This document shows, piece after piece, positions 1-12,980 of a stretch of DNA of 64,000 bases. The position numbers and the translations under genes are program-made. This DNA is from Piezodorus guildinii (taxonomy: Eukaryota; Arthropoda; Insecta; Hemiptera; Pentatomidae), in contig CM041292.1 in the NCBI GenBank assembly GCA_023052935.1, forward strand, positions 139,142,951 through 139,206,950. The letters run 5' to 3'. The notes under the pieces were generated by a model. It was not told where the DNA came from and made no database searches. It was given only the letters and a program-made list of their open reading frames with translations. How positions within the stretch are numbered: position 1 is the stretch's first letter; each line of letters starts with the position of its first letter.

Positions 1-59
1 ATTCCAATGATAAAGAGCATTTTCAGTATATTTTACTTTTTTATCTCATAAAATGCTAG

Positions 60-293
60 AGAGCTGCGGAAGCCCCTCCCAAAGGATCCAAACGTATTTT
101 TCATTGACAAAATCAGGATCTTAGCTGTTCAGTCAAAAGATGAATTGTAAGTGAGTTATTAACTGTAATTGTACTCATTAAAATAAGTTTATAAAACACA
201 CACACACATAACTAATCAACTTTATTTTCAATGTTTAGGATAATTCAGGAAATTTGTAAAATTTTAACGACAATTAAAACAGTCTGCTATTGA
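60..293 (+). CDS. 3' end of an unidentified plus-strand gene (last two exons)
   Basis: Two exons join cleanly: 60-146 (acceptor ..tgctag, donor GTAAGT) and 239-293 (acceptor ..atgtttag). The first ends in phase 2 and the second supplies the missing base, giving about 46 residues: a segment containing KPLPKDPNVFFIDKIRILAV, then an ISTIKT-like helical tail, and TGA at 291-293. A polyadenylation signal follows 15 bases later. The rest of the gene lies left of the window. I do not recognise the family. The gene would converge on GSTO, which runs the other way. The splice signals, phase match and AATAAA all agree, but the exons are short, so this is a moderate call. Confidence 0.5.
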
Positions 294-308
294 TGATTAT
301 TTGCTGAT

Positions 309-314
309 AATAAA
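309..314 (+). terminator. polyadenylation signal AATAAA
   Basis: AATAAA lies 15 bases after the TGA of the terminal exon above and would give a very short 3' UTR. Confidence 0.45.
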
Positions 315-2334
315 GCAGACATTTTTAGAACTGAAAGGGCCTTTTCGGCCACAGGCTATGTTTGTAGCTCCATTACAAGTTGACTAATGAGTGATTAGCA
401 GTATTTGTTTTCTACGATCCCTTTTATCAAAATCAAGATTGATTTTTGATAATGTATACAAAAGTATTTATTATATTAGTATTACTTAAATACTATTTGA
501 ATAACAAATATTGTAAGAAGAAGAATTTAAAGAGTTATAATACAAGCTCAATATTTTGATAATTGTGCCATTCATCAGACAGATTCATCAAATGATGATG
601 GTGTCATCATAAATATAAGACAAGTCTGTTTGCATTTTCAAATGATTTAATATTATTGTAATCGTGATTCCCATATCAGTTAATTACACAATGTTAATTA
701 TACTATACTTTATAAAGTTACTTAATATATTAATTGAACTATCTATTTCAATAAATTTGTACGCAGTGCTTCATATAATTCTGTAGTTAAAATTTCATGA
801 GTGAGCAACTTCTCTAAAACAAATTTTAGTATTATTTAAGGAGTTAACAGAGTAGGTCTCTTCTACATACGGTCAAGCAACTTATATGATGCTATAGCTC
901 GCCTAAATCCCAGAAAATATCATCTCTTTACTTACATTTAGGTGAAGCAACAAAAAAAAACATATGTATTGAGGCAAACCAATGATACTGAACTCAGCCA
1001 AACTTATTTAAAACACCTACTCATTAAACTGAACTATTTTTTTTGCCAACAATTGTTATTATCGGATCCGGTATATTTGTATCGGATATGACAAATGTTC
1101 GATGATGCCGAATAACCGGATCTGTTTTTGCGGATTGCAATCCCTATACACAATCTGACTGAGACTAATCTGGTCTACCAAATATCAATCTGTATCTCTC
1201 TTCTAAACAGACACATAAGGGACTTACTTCTTTAATGAATAGTGATGATTGATGAAAATATATGGTACTTCCTATTTTGAAACAAAATGTTGGATATTAG
1301 TATTGATTTCCAAGAATCTTACTGAGGTGTTGATGGCTCATGACTTTGAAGCCAAACCTCAAAAAAATCAACCCATTAATCAATCTTGAGGAAAAGCCAA
1401 GGCAGATTTGGTGTTATTTTTTTTGGGTTGTGAATATAAATTATGTATTATATTATTATTTTATTCTTTTTAGCGCTGGGCATATTCCATACTAAGAAAT
1501 AAAATAATAAGATGCTTGACCATCTCAGACAAATTTGATATTGTTGTGTGAATTTCCTAACGTTTTGTGAGCTCAAAAATATTCTTTACTATTTATCATT
1601 TAGAAATGGTGTCCATTTTAGTTTTAGGCCATAAGGTTTTTTTCACACTTGCAAGCATTTGCTTTTTTTTTAATTATTCAGCTTGCCCTCAACCTTTCAA
1701 ATGAGAAGCATTTATTTCAGCACACTCTGGCCGACAAATTAAAACCATCATCACCTAGCCATTCCTTGATGTATTTTTAATAGCTCAAAGGATTGGCCAC
1801 AAATTAAAAAACTCAATTTTCAAACAGAAGTTTTCAAAGAAAGAGTTATTTCTCATTCTGAAATTGTTTGTGATAGTACACAAAAGAGTACAGTTACTTT
1901 CTATTGAGATCAAGATAGACTATCAATTTATTTATTTATTAGTATAACAAATGACCCTGAAGATTTGGTTACAAATCCTATTTGGATAGAGTATCAATGA
2001 TGAGAAGCTTATACTTAAAAATTTTCAAAAAAACATTTGTTTTTTTAAATTTCTTTTTTTGTTTACCTATGATACCTCTGTTAGGGGACCAAATAAAAAT
2101 CTTAAAATTACACTGCCAACAAATCTTTATGGTATCAAAGTCCAGAATAAATTTCAACTTTTGAGATTTAAATTGAATTTATGAAAAATGTTAAAATTTG
2201 ATTAATACATATGTTTATGATATCTGCGATAACTAACTAATTGAACAAACTAAATCAATTAGCTTCACAAATAAGAGACATAAGTTCAGTGATGAGTTAT
2301 ATCTGAACTAAACTATGAACATATGCTTAAAAAA
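315..2334. other. AT-rich spacer, no gene seen; possible hAT end near 1055-1150
   Basis: No supported coding exon was found on either strand, and the missing C-terminal GSTO exons were looked for here without success. At about 1055-1150 there is a GGATCCGG/CCGGATC-rich stretch ending in the complement of TAGGGATTGCAATCC, which resembles a hAT-type transposon terminus with subterminal repeats. No partner end was identified. The small open frame at 1982-2164 has AT-rich composition and no coding signature. Confidence 0.3.
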
Positions 2335-3442
2335 TCCGGTGCGGGCAACACACAACTTTCACTTACCTCCGTTTTTAAAATTGATTAAAGAATTTCCAAG
2401 TACAGTTGAGTGAAACCATTAAAGAATCAATTAAATTGAATTAATATAGAAACATGTGTTTTATTAAAAACTCTTATTATATTATTAATCTAAAATAATC
2501 AGTTAGTTTTATCGGATTTTTACCACTCTTTATTCAATTTTACAAGCTTGTGTATTAGATAATAGATAGATGAAGTCTTTCTCTTTCAAACGGTATATTA
2601 TACATCTATATTACTGTTCTTATGTTCAAAACAAAATTAGTGCGCTGTGCTTCATTGACAAGGCGCCAGGTTGCAGCACCGGTAACATGAATTTTCCTTT
2701 TCGGGAACCCAAAAAACAGTTTTACCGGCTTTTCATCACTCTCCATTACCCTTTACCATTCTGCGAATAAGATAATATTTTTTTTTAAATCTATAGATGT
2801 CCAACGGTATCTTATACATCTATATTACTATTGTTGTGTTCAAAAACACCAAAAATGCATAAAAAAAATATTTTTTCAGTTTTCTCCTTTATTTTTTTAT
2901 CCAATTCGCTCAGCGTGCATATTTAGCTGTTAATTATCAATGGTAACAAGAAAATATGATTATTTTCTAGAATCTACAAAATTAAAGGTACTTTAGAGGA
3001 AGAAAATTTAAAATATCTGCATTTAAGCACCATCCGACTATTTCAATCAGAATGAAACCTACATTATAATAAAGCCCATTAAATTTTACATCAATATAGT
3101 GAGTTTAATCAATATTGTTAGAGCCGTTTTTGAGAAAATCATAAAAAGGTGCTAAATGCATGGATAAAGTAGGACTTCCGGTCAGCAGATTTTAGTGAAA
3201 AAGTTGCTGTAACATCTCGGGCGTATAGTAGTCTTAAATATGAAATTTCAGTGCCGTACGACTTTTTGTTTCTGCGCTAGAGTTACCACACACAGACATA
3301 CGGACACACAAACCTTTTTGCAGGACTTGGTTAATTGGACTCAGGGGACCCTAAAACGTGTATTTCTGTTTAAAACTGGAATTCGAAAATTTTCACGATC
3401 GCAATACTTTCCCTTACTATATACTTCGTATTTAGGTAAGTC
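2335..3442 (+). repeat. Family-X repeat, copy 1 (helentron-like, non-autonomous)
   Basis: Begins TCCGGTGCGGGCAACACAC followed by CTTTCACTTACC, and ends in a TATA-rich hairpin with CTTACTATATA and TAGGTAAG arms. The same ends recur at 17289, 43268 and 54839-55721. A segment around GTTATAC/ATCTATATTACT occurs twice (near 2590 and 2805), so this copy carries an internal duplication of about 210 bp that copy 2 lacks. There is no transposase. The frames at 2570-2770 and 3240-3449 are repeat sequence. The 5' TC, the short internal inverted repeat (CTTTCACTTAC) and the 3' hairpin fit a helentron/HINE-type element; a terminal CTRR was not seen. Confidence 0.6.
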
Positions 3443-3759
3443 AATGTAAAATGTAAAAAAAAAAAAAAAAAAAGGCATGAAACAATGATGGCAACATTTC
3501 TAAATGATAAGCAATACAAGATATTCTTAAGTACCCTAACTCAAGGAAATTCAATTAACATCCCAAAGCCTATAAAAACAACTACTGATTTTGAAATGTT
3601 TTTTACAATTAACAAGCTTGAACTCCGAACTATCTCATGCAAGAGAAAATAAAATATGAAAGAAAACAAGAAGCAACTAATTTTATGACAAAAAAAGTTT
3701 CTGGGAGTGAAAAAAAAAATTGTTCAAGTATATTTTCACATTTAAACAAGAAAAGTTAC

Positions 3760-6700
3760 CTGAAAAATATAGTGTACCCCTCTTAGCAAGTTCTTTCTCA
3801 AAATAGTCCATTTCTTCCAAAATTGGAGCTAAATGTTGAGCATCCATTACAGGACTAGTATATAATTTATAAAGGAGGTTTATTACCTAAAAAATAATTT
3901 AAAAAACAAATAATTGTTTTGTAAAAACATGCGATGAATATCATACAATCCTAAGGGAGTTATGAAATATGTTATTACTTCTAATAAGAAGAAAGGTTAA
4001 AAATCAAAATGTTGAATTGAGATGATGATTTCCAAAAGGTACTATCTACATTTTAGAAAAGTTTACAATATAAGAAATGCAAAAATATCTCCTTTATTTG
4101 CTGTTAAACCAACTTATTTTATTTCTTTCAACATAATTTTCTTTCCAACCATGACCCCGTTCCATTACAAGAATATAAAAGAAGCAATAGGGAGATGAAA
4201 CAGAAAAGGAAGACAGTTATAAATTAGCTATGGAATAAGAACTGTGAATGTATTGACTGTTGCATGGACAGGCTAAAGTTTGCAGAAGCGTGGAAAATTC
4301 TCAGAGCAATTAAAAATCCAAAGTGGGAAAATGTCAGTCATACAAGAAAAACAATGGGTAAAGTATTTCTCTAAGTTATTGAAAGAGGATAGAAAGGAAT
4401 TCATGATGCAAGATAATACAAATGAGGTTGACACGTTCATAGTTAACATCTCAGTAGATGAATTTGATTATGTATTAAGGAACATGAAAAATAGAAAATC
4501 ACCAGGGTAACAAAACATACCAATAGAATTAATCAAAAATGGCCCTTATGAACTTAAAAACAAATTGGCTGAGCTTATTTTCCTTTGTATAAAACATGGA
4601 ACAGTTCCTAGTGAATGGACGGAGGGTCATATAACTCCGGTTCACAAAAATGGAAGCAAACAATTGTGTTCAAACTACAGAGGGATAACAGTAACGAGTA
4701 GCTTGAGCAGACTGTATGGGAGAGTTATGAACGATAGGCTTATGGTAGGGTGTAAGAATATAAGTACAGGCCAGGTTTAGAAGTGGCAGGTCAGTAGGTC
4801 AAATATTGATCATATGTTTCTTCTCATACAGCTTATAGACAAATTTAAAGCCTATAATAAAGAGTTTAAAAAGCTTAATATTTATTGACCTACAGAAATC
4901 ATATGATCAGTCAGTCCCACTCAATAAACTATGGAGCGCTTAGGAAATCACAAGGGTAAGCTGCTACATCATCCACGTTATAAAAGGCTTACATTCAAAT
5001 GCAAAAGCAAGAGTCAAGTTTGAATGTGGGTTAAAAAAAGAATTTCTGATCACCAAAGGTCTTAAGCAAGGCTGCTCTCCCTCCCCTCTACTGTTTAATA
5101 TTGAAAGTATCCTCAGCCTGTGAAAGAGGAAGTATAATGGGATGGGGTTTATCTTAGACAATAAATGCTTCTATGATTTACAATTTGCTGATGACAAAAT
5201 AGATTGATCATTTATGATGAGGAAGCTATTAGAAGCTTATACGGCAGGAGGTCTGGAAATCATCAAGTCAAAAACTATTTGGCAATAAATAAGAATGGAA
5301 ATTCCACTCTCAGAGCTGGAGAACAGGATTTGACACCATCTGAACACTTTAAATATTTAGAGAGGTGGCTTTCAAAGAACAGCAGCAGAAAAAAAGACAT
5401 CGATGATAAGTCATCAGAGGGAGAAGTCATACAAATTCTCAATGCTATATAAAAAGGATGTCCAGTTCTGAATTAGTCATCATTAGTCTTTATCAGGCCG
5501 GAAAAAAGATGGCCAGAAGGGCTACATGAAGCTATGGTGGCTAGAGGCAAGAAAGAGGAAGATTGTCAGGACAGAAATATATGGCGGCTAGGTTTATTAG
5601 GATACAATATATAACTTTTGAGTTGTAATAAAGTCGTTTATAAAAGAACATAAATTATGCATATCATTTTTAAGTTATAGAAATGTTGAAGCACGATTAG
5701 GAAACAAATTAAACGTGTTTTAAGTAACTTTTGGAAATAACTACATTTCTTAAAGGTGTTTTTTAAATGGTATATAAACTTGATCATGTATGACTCAATG
5801 TGGTGCAATTCACAAATAAATTACAACTCACCCTAGAAAATCTCTCAATAAGTATACGATCTAAAGCCTTGCGAAGAGGATCTTTGGGGAATAAAGGTCT
5901 CTGAGGATATTTTTCATCGAGGTAATCAGCTATTATAAGGCTTTCATATAAATTAACCCCATCAACATAAAGAGCTGGTACCTTTCCAAGAGGAAATTTT
6001 TCTAGATACCATTCTGGTTTATTTTTTAAGTTGATATTCACAACATCGTGCCTGTAAAACCAAAACAAAATTAATGGTATAACAAAGATCAGGACATGAA
6101 AGATTTTTAACAAGAGTTTTAAAAATATAACCTGTGGATATAATTTGGTCAATTAAATTAATACAGAAATTTTAAGCAAACATTACACAACAGAAGAAAA
6201 AAAAAGTAATTACAGACTTTATAACCAAAATTTTCAAAAATTGAACAAAGAAGGATAGTTCCATATCTTTATGACATTAGTAAACAATCATGAGTTCATG
6301 TTCATCATGTGATACCAATTTTACTGCTATAGTTGCATTATTCTGGCCTTATTTTCAAAAGTGAATTACTGTACATAAGCCGAAAGGTTAATAAAAAGTG
6401 TAAAACTTTAAATATTAACAATGGCACTTACCTACAATAAGCAATATAGGGAAATTTGAAACTTCTTTTCGTTTTAAATAATTTAATTAACAGAAAACTA
6501 AGTTGATAGTTCCATAAATAAATTTAAGAGCGAAAATGTTAAAACTTTTGTAATAAGAATTGAAGATTCCATAGAATATACAGAGAGAATAATCTTAAAT
6601 GCATCTTAAGCAAATGAAATTTTAAGTTTAGAGCTCTACTTGTCTCCAGTTTATGAATATTCATGAAGCATTTCAAAGAAATTTACCATCCATTCATCAA

Positions 6701-7179
6701 GCTTACTTTTTATCATTCTTTGTATTTAATGGTATAAACATATTGATCAGTATAGTAACATTTTAGAAATATGCATCTATTCTCCTTTCTTCGATAGAAT
6801 CTTCAATTTGGTTGTATGTGGAAAACCAACAGATCAACATCAATTAACATTTAGATGTAGAGCGATTGTAAAATTGTCCTGATTATCCTATAACAAGGTT
6901 CATTATACTATGTAGTGCATAACTTGTCTGTGAGGGTTCATATTCACTTACGGAATGTTTTTTACATTAAGTACCAGGTGAATTCTTTGAGCATAAGGGC
7001 AAAATCTCATACTGTAGAGTCTGATCTTCCCTTCTTGAAGAGGCACATCTTTTGAACCTAAAATCAATCATCAACAGATGTAGAAAATATTAAAAATACA
7101 GCACATATAAAAATAAAAAATAAAAAACTTAAATATTTTTATTTTCACAAATACCTGCGCCTAAATGTTTCTCACTCAT
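3760..7179 (-). CDS. GstO: Glutathione S-transferase omega (C-terminal exons not found)
   Basis: Exons: 7155-7179, 6952-7057, 5832-6051 and 3760-3886, with consistent phases and GT-AG borders (donors GTATTT, GTAAGT, GTGAGT, GTAACT). They give 159 residues starting MSEKHLGAG. Omega-class enzymes are cytosolic thioltransferases and dehydroascorbate reductases that use a cysteine rather than a tyrosine or serine. Seen here: [13 protein letters not shown] with the catalytic cysteine at residue 28, the cis-proline motif GKVPAL, and the glutathione-binding [15 protein letters not shown]. The fourth exon starts the helical C-terminal domain ([21 protein letters not shown]). Family members are about 240 residues, so about 80 residues are missing. 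They lie left of the window, or were lost, or were missed. An RTE relic occupies intron 3. Confidence 0.85.
4150..5560 (+). mobile_element. RTE-type LINE relic (reverse transcriptase fragments)
   Basis: Broken frames read as an RTE reverse transcriptase: an upstream [18 protein letters not shown] block, then [22 protein letters not shown], then FIDLQKSYD (catalytic A motif), [19 protein letters not shown], and LQFADDK in place of the YADD box. Stops and frameshifts separate the blocks (near 4508, 4778, 4900, 5200). It lies inside GSTO intron 3 on the opposite strand. It is dead, and no ends or target duplication were found. Confidence 0.8.
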
Positions 7180-7783
7180 TTCTCTTTAGTACTTTTTAAA
7201 ACGGTAAACGAAAGAACGGCAAATACAGGACACGCCTTTGTGCAACACTTTCGGAATAAATTAGAAGGCACTTCAAAAAAGTATGATAACAAATCTGTCA
7301 ACTGATAGAAGTCTGGATCTTCGATCACTGAACGGTTTTGACTTACCGCTACTATTTGAACTATTCATGTGTTGACTTCCTAGTCGGCTTATAACATGTA
7401 ATTAATTCAGAATTTTAAATAATTCTGAATTAAACTGCAATATTTACAACATTTTTTAGTATTCTAAAATATATATCTAATAGTATTCTAATGAGTGTTT
7501 TGAGCTTAATAGGTGTGGAAATCACTCTGTTGCCCAGTAAACAGATTCATAAATCTTCAAAGATATATTTAAATGAAGTGACATTCAAACAGACTGCTGA
7601 CTCTTGATTGTAGTTAGCTGCAGATCGAATTTAATTATTACTACTCTTATTCATTCTGTGTTACAACCCGTTGTCGGGTCAGAGCCGCCGTCAGTCGTCA
7701 AGATTCTGTGTAGTCGCCATCCAATTCTGCACTCGTAGGATGCTCTGAGCTTCAGTACCAACTCCTTTCCTCCCATCTAAATC

Positions 7784-8062
7784 TTGGCCGTAATGATTAC
7801 AAAGACCTATAGAGGTACTAAGGTAATTCTCTACAAAACCCTCATCCGCCCTGTTCTGAGTTATGGATCTGAGACCTGGACCACTACAAAGACAAATGAG
7901 AGAGACCTCCTAACATTCGAAAAGAAAATCTATGGGCCCACCTGTGAGGATGGACAATGGAGAAGGCGCAGGAATATAGAGATCTGTGGCCTCTATAACG
8001 AGCCTGACATTGTTGCAATTATTAAGGCAGTGAGGTTAAGGACATCTCGCACGGATGCTTGA
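7784..8062 (+). mobile_element. RTE LINE 3' fragment
   Basis: The frame contains LYKTLIRPVLSYGSETWT and IYGPTCEDGQWRRRRNIEI, the standard thumb/C-terminal region of RTE elements, ending in a YNEPDIVAIIKAVRLR segment. It is truncated on both sides. It lies about 600 bases upstream of the GSTO start codon, on the opposite strand. Confidence 0.75.
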
Positions 8063-8193
8063 TAATTCATAGGTGCTAAGGTGAATTCAGAGCACTATTA
8101 TCATTGTGAGGATCTCTAACGGACAGTATTTTCGTAGCAGTAGACAGGATTTTCGTTAGAGGATTAAAACAGTTAGGGGGAAGCCAAGTTATA

Positions 8194-8236
8194 TATATAC
8201 ATATATATATATATATATACATATATTTATAATATA
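8194..8236. repeat. (AT)n microsatellite
   Basis: Alternating TA with a few C interruptions, directly 3' of the RTE fragment. Confidence 0.85.
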
Positions 8237-8369
8237 AGTATTATTTCCCAAACTATGTCAATAAGTATATTAATTTCAAGAATAAGAATCTGATTAGAAT
8301 CAAAATCAGTCTTAATCTATCCCTTTTATCCTTTCACTGTATCTTATTTTTTGTAATCTAACCCAACAT

Positions 8370-9490
8370 ACTTTATGGGCAAGGACGCCGGACCCTTCTG
8401 GCCCATGATCTCTCTAATACAAGGAATAGGAGGGAACAAATAGCTAAGAAGAGATACATTTCAAAGCTAAAGCACAGATACAACCGGATTTCCTTCCAAA
8501 ATGACATTTTCTCCAAGTTACACGATTCATTTGGAGATCTCGATGGCAGCTATGTCAAAGGCATGCGGGACTGTTCGAAGCAAGCTGTGAAATTTGATGC
8601 AGATTAAACACTTATAGCTAAACAGCATTATGAGATTTCCGAAAAAGCGGCTCCACGAAGACGAAGAGAGAATGTGATTTGGAATAAATTAAAGTTCACA
8701 GATGAGCCAAGAATGAGAAACCAGAATGTAAATGACTTTCTTCCAGAATGTAAATAAAGCGAGGGAAACCTTCCCAAAGGAGGATAGCAGTATACTTACA
8801 AATAAAATTACGAGTATCTACAACAAGCTATATACTATATAATGGAAGAAATAGCGGAATAATTCTTTCAGTACATAAACAAGGAGACCAGTTGAAATGT
8901 CAAACTATTGTAGCATACCACTGCTCTTATGCGCATTCTTAATAATAAAAACAACCTGCTCAATAGATGTATGAACTATCTTGCAACCCAAACATCCAAA
9001 CGACCGTCATGGTTTTCCCCCAAATGATCCAATTTCTTCGTTAAGTTGACATATATGCAGCTGTAGTTTCTGGTCTTTCTGGATTTGTAAATAGATGCAC
9101 CTATGTGTGAATGAGAGAGAAAAGTAATGCCATATTCGAAAGATCTTAAAAAGGTTATTCGGCTGGGTAAAAAATGCAGAGTCCTGGATAAAGAAGAAAA
9201 AATATGTAACTTTTCAATCAATTTGCCGACATTGATGTAATAAGCTTAAAACGTTGAGCTGGGTGGGTCATCTGACAAGTTAGATTGACACCAACAATCC
9301 AAAATGTCAAGCTACATCGCACTTGCAGAGCTGGACCACTGAAGCTTCCGCTGAAGAATGGGTGAGGTGATAGGCGTTGTGGAAATCAGAACTTGGATCC
9401 CAAATTTGAGAATGATGCAAAAATATGCCCGAATGGCGGAGCTTTATTGAAGAGACCAAGATCCATCCAAGGTGAAGTGATGACTTAACG
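8370..9490 (+). mobile_element. Decayed RTE LINE relic
   Basis: Translation in shifting frames gives RTE-like blocks: a basic KRYISKLKHRYNRISF region, an insert-like KAAPRRRREN segment, then VHKQGDQLKCQ (matching the PVHKKGD..C.NYRGI motif), and near 9250 a LKR-SWVGHL block typical of the RTE C-terminus. There are many stops. It may be a second, rearranged piece of the element at 7784-8062. Confidence 0.5.
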
Positions 9491-9929
9491 CAAATATTTT
9501 CTCGCTGTGAAGTATTTTCGAATTATACTTCGTGTTTTATTTACAATTTTTTTCAATAATTTTGTCTTTACATTACCTTTCTTTCCCCCATACTATTGAC
9601 TATCATGGATCATATATCATTTTATTAGCTTAATAATAGGATCAGAACGATTCGTAGCAGAGATTGTTTCTTTTATATTTAGAACCTACACAATGATCAC
9701 GGAGATGCTATTCAATGTGCTACCATGTAGATTCGGTTTACACATCCAGTAATGTTGTTAGAAATCTCATCCAGAAGGTTAATTAATATTGGGTAAATAT
9801 GAAGTCACTACAGTTAAAAGCAATAGTTCTCTGCTTTAGTCTAGTTTGCTATTCACATTCTTAGTCCTAAAGTAAATTGAAATTTATAAGCTGTCAGATA
9901 AAACAAAAATCATAAACCAGTGATCTGAA

Positions 9930-10140
9930 AGAGGAGTCCGTGGCTTTGAGACTAGAGTGCTAGTCTACTTACGCAAAGCTTAAGCCACGTTGGTGTAGAC
10001 AGGCGGCTTTTGCGGGAAGGAAAATGCGAGCACGGGCCTCGCCTATTCCGATCCGCAGAACGCCGGTCTGGGTCAAAGCTGCGCAAAAGAATAATATTGA
10101 GTGGGGACGTCCCAAGCTGCTTTAGTCAGCACCAAACATC
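9930..10140. repeat. GC-richer block of unknown nature
   Basis: A sharply GC-richer stretch in AT-rich DNA, with no long frame. It contains CTAGAGTGCTAG-like dyads and a CGGGCCTCGCC segment. It could be an old SINE or LINE untranslated region; no second copy was found in the window. A similar isolated GC-rich block lies at 56565-56740, but the two do not align. Confidence 0.25.
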
Positions 10141-10284
10141 AGTTTCTAACTAGATTTGGGATTATTTCATTTTTTACTCACCTTGTTAGGCTAAGATTTT
10201 TTTATTGTTAAAAAGTTAAGTTATGGAGTGGAATTTCAAGCAACTGTTAATTTTAATTAGGGATAGATCAAATTGTATCAATCA

Positions 10285-10450
10285 GTTACTTTTATCTGAT
10301 ACAAATGTATCAAGTAAAGATATTATTGATACAGACTGACCTTGAGCTAGGATTGATACATGACTTGATACTATTGCTGAGTCTGCAGATTTATACAGCT
10401 TGTATCTGAAACAAATTTATCAAGTACAGAATGACCTTGAGGTTGGATTG
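10285..10450. repeat. Diverged direct duplication (about 100-bp unit)
   Basis: Two blocks share the order TATCTGA(T/A)ACAAAT.TATCAAGTA, then ACTGACCTTGAG(C/G)T..GATTGATACA. The second copy is shortened. This appears to be a local tandem duplication. Confidence 0.5.
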
Positions 10451-10459
10451 ATACAGCTG

Positions 10460-10756
10460 GTTTGTTTATTTATTTAAAGCCCCTTTATACTGCTGTGGCT
10501 AATCAGATGATGTTACATTGAGAGTCCTAAATTTTACTTATCCAGGTTTAATTAGGATAGGGATCTTTAAGGAGTACCTGACATCAAACAGGCTCCAGAC
10601 CACCTTTTAACGTCTCCTCCAAAGGACGTCATAACTAAGGATTTTTTATTCCCATTAAAAAATCCTAGGGCCACCTGCAGGTTTGAACCCGGAACCTTTG
10701 GCATAGGAGGCTGTTATGCTAGTTAACCTGCATAACTAGTAATGCGACAGATAACC
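10460..10756 (-). mobile_element. tRNA-derived SINE, copy 1
   Basis: Same family as 50362-50617, 56269-56552 and 60326-60903. On the minus strand it has the box-B-like GGGTTCAAACC, the ATTTTTTAATGGGA..AAAAATCC body, the GACGT.AAAAGGTGGTC block, and an AAATAAATAAACAAA tail. The tRNA-like head is altered in this copy, and no target duplication is evident. Confidence 0.8.
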
Positions 10757-10759
10757 CCA

Positions 10760-12980
10760 GATTCAGCTCCTATCTGAGGAAACCATTCATGCTTCCCTTA
10801 GGTATCACAGACCCATCACAAGATAGTGATAAACTTGACACATATAATCAATAACAAAAAAATCATAAATGAAAAAAATTATGTACATTAAAACAGAATA
10901 AAAAAGAACATCATGATAAAAAATCAATGTTATCAAATACTTATTTCCAAATTATTAACGCTATCAATTTTCTTATTATGGAAGTTTCATGTCAGATACA
11001 GATGGTTGCCCACACAAATTTCACTTGACATTTTAAGATATTGAAATATTTTTTTAAAGTTTGGCAAAAACAGATTACTTAATGTTCTCCAAGTCAAATA
11101 AGATAAGATAAAAAATAATTATCAACTAAGATATTCTCAGCAGTATGCACTTCTCTAGTCTTTAAGGAAGGTATGAGCTAACACTTCTGTGGATTCCATA
11201 ATTTTGGTATATAAGATGGTTGATAAGATTTTAGCCTGTCTTCTTGAGACCTTAAATGTTCTGATAATGTCATATAATGAACATGCAATAATCTTTCAAG
11301 AGCCCATAAAGATAAGTTTTGTCATGTTTCTTCATCAAATATTTGTTCTTTAATACACCATGAATGAAATATTCAACCACTCTGTTGGTTTTAAAAAATA
11401 AAATAAAGCTAATTCTATAAGGTATTATTGTTAAATGTTCATCAAGGTTTAACTGTCAGATTTAAGAATATGCTCAATAATGAACCAGTTAACCAACTCT
11501 TAGTGGTTAGATAAGGTCAAGATTCCTCTGACTCCATAATTGATCCTTGCTTGTATTACCGAATGAACATTTTCAAACATATTTTGAAACCCAGACCTAA
11601 AAGTTAGTTGACCAATGCCTTGTCTACTGAGCTACTCTCTTCAGTTTATCAGAGCTCAAAACTAAACAGTTTTTTATATTCTAAATAAATCCTTTTCCTT
11701 TAGCTCCCTGCAAATATGCACATTCAAAATCATATAGGGATGTTTTACAGGAATTCAGTTTAGTAAATTTCCAATGACTTATATCACTTCTTCAATCCAC
11801 TTAGAAGTTGATAAATCTTAAGAGCTTAATGGCAAGTTGTTTCTTGTGCTTAAACCTGATTAACAATATAAATATAAAATTCCTATAAAAAATGCTACCT
11901 ACTCAGAAATTACTTCTTTCTAGGAAATATGTACCAAATAACATATTCATCATTCAGTCACAATAAAAAATTAACTTTGGTATGATTAAAAATGTTTTCC
12001 CTAACTTCATAATTCCATAAAATATGAAGGAAGGATTTAAAACTCACAAAAGACCTATCCTATTATATTAAGGTTCAAAATAATAAACTTGGTTTGTGGA
12101 TTGCACAATGCCTTATCTTGATTTATATTTTCTTTCTTGATCAGTGGCTTCATATTTGGCTAAAGAAGCATTGATTCTCCAATAGAAACAAAATTATTAA
12201 CCAAAATTTAAGATCTAATCAATACATTAGCGACTGACACTAATGTGTTGCAATAATTGTTTCAATTTTTTTCTATTTAAAAAAAAAAGTAAAAACAGAA
12301 ATTGCTCACATACTTAGCTTTTAAAACAAGGAATTTTCATAAATCAAAAATGAAAATAATTGATTTTATAATGATTAAAATAAAAATATATAATTTGATT
12401 GAATATAAATTGAAAGTCTTAATAAGTTTTTACACTGTACACTTTTTATTTACAAATAAATAATAGTTAACATTAATTTACATAGATGAAACAGGTACAT
12501 TTAAAAATTACAATATATTATTTAGAGAACCTTCAATTTTCAAAAATAATTTAAGTTATTTAATTTTTTTTCTGTCTCTAAATAATTTTATTCTTATCAA
12601 GTGTGTTTATTGATTTCTCTAAAAGATAGTTTAATTGTTCTTTCTTGATTTATTTTTCTTTCTTGATTTTCAGTATCTTATCTCATTACTTGAGCGATGA
12701 TTCTCTAGGAGGAACAAATTAGAATCCAAAAAGTCAGTCCAAACAAGTCATTTTAAATACCCTTAGCAATATTAATTCAATACAGATTCAACTTTCTTAT
12801 AAAAAAAGGAACATTACGACTCTAAAATATAGTAATTTTACAAACATAATAAAGAGAAAATATAAAGAAAACTCAGTAGAAGATAAGCTCTCTTTTAGGA
12901 GCTTTGGTTCATGAACTCTATATACAAGTAAATGATTGTTACTATTGACAATATTTAGAAAATCTACACCACCTTCCATT
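10760..12980. other. AT-rich 3' flank of gene A, nothing recognised
   Basis: No open frame or repeat of note. Several AATAAA signals in minus orientation (for example near 12446, 12587 and 12602) could end the gene A transcript. Confidence 0.4.
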
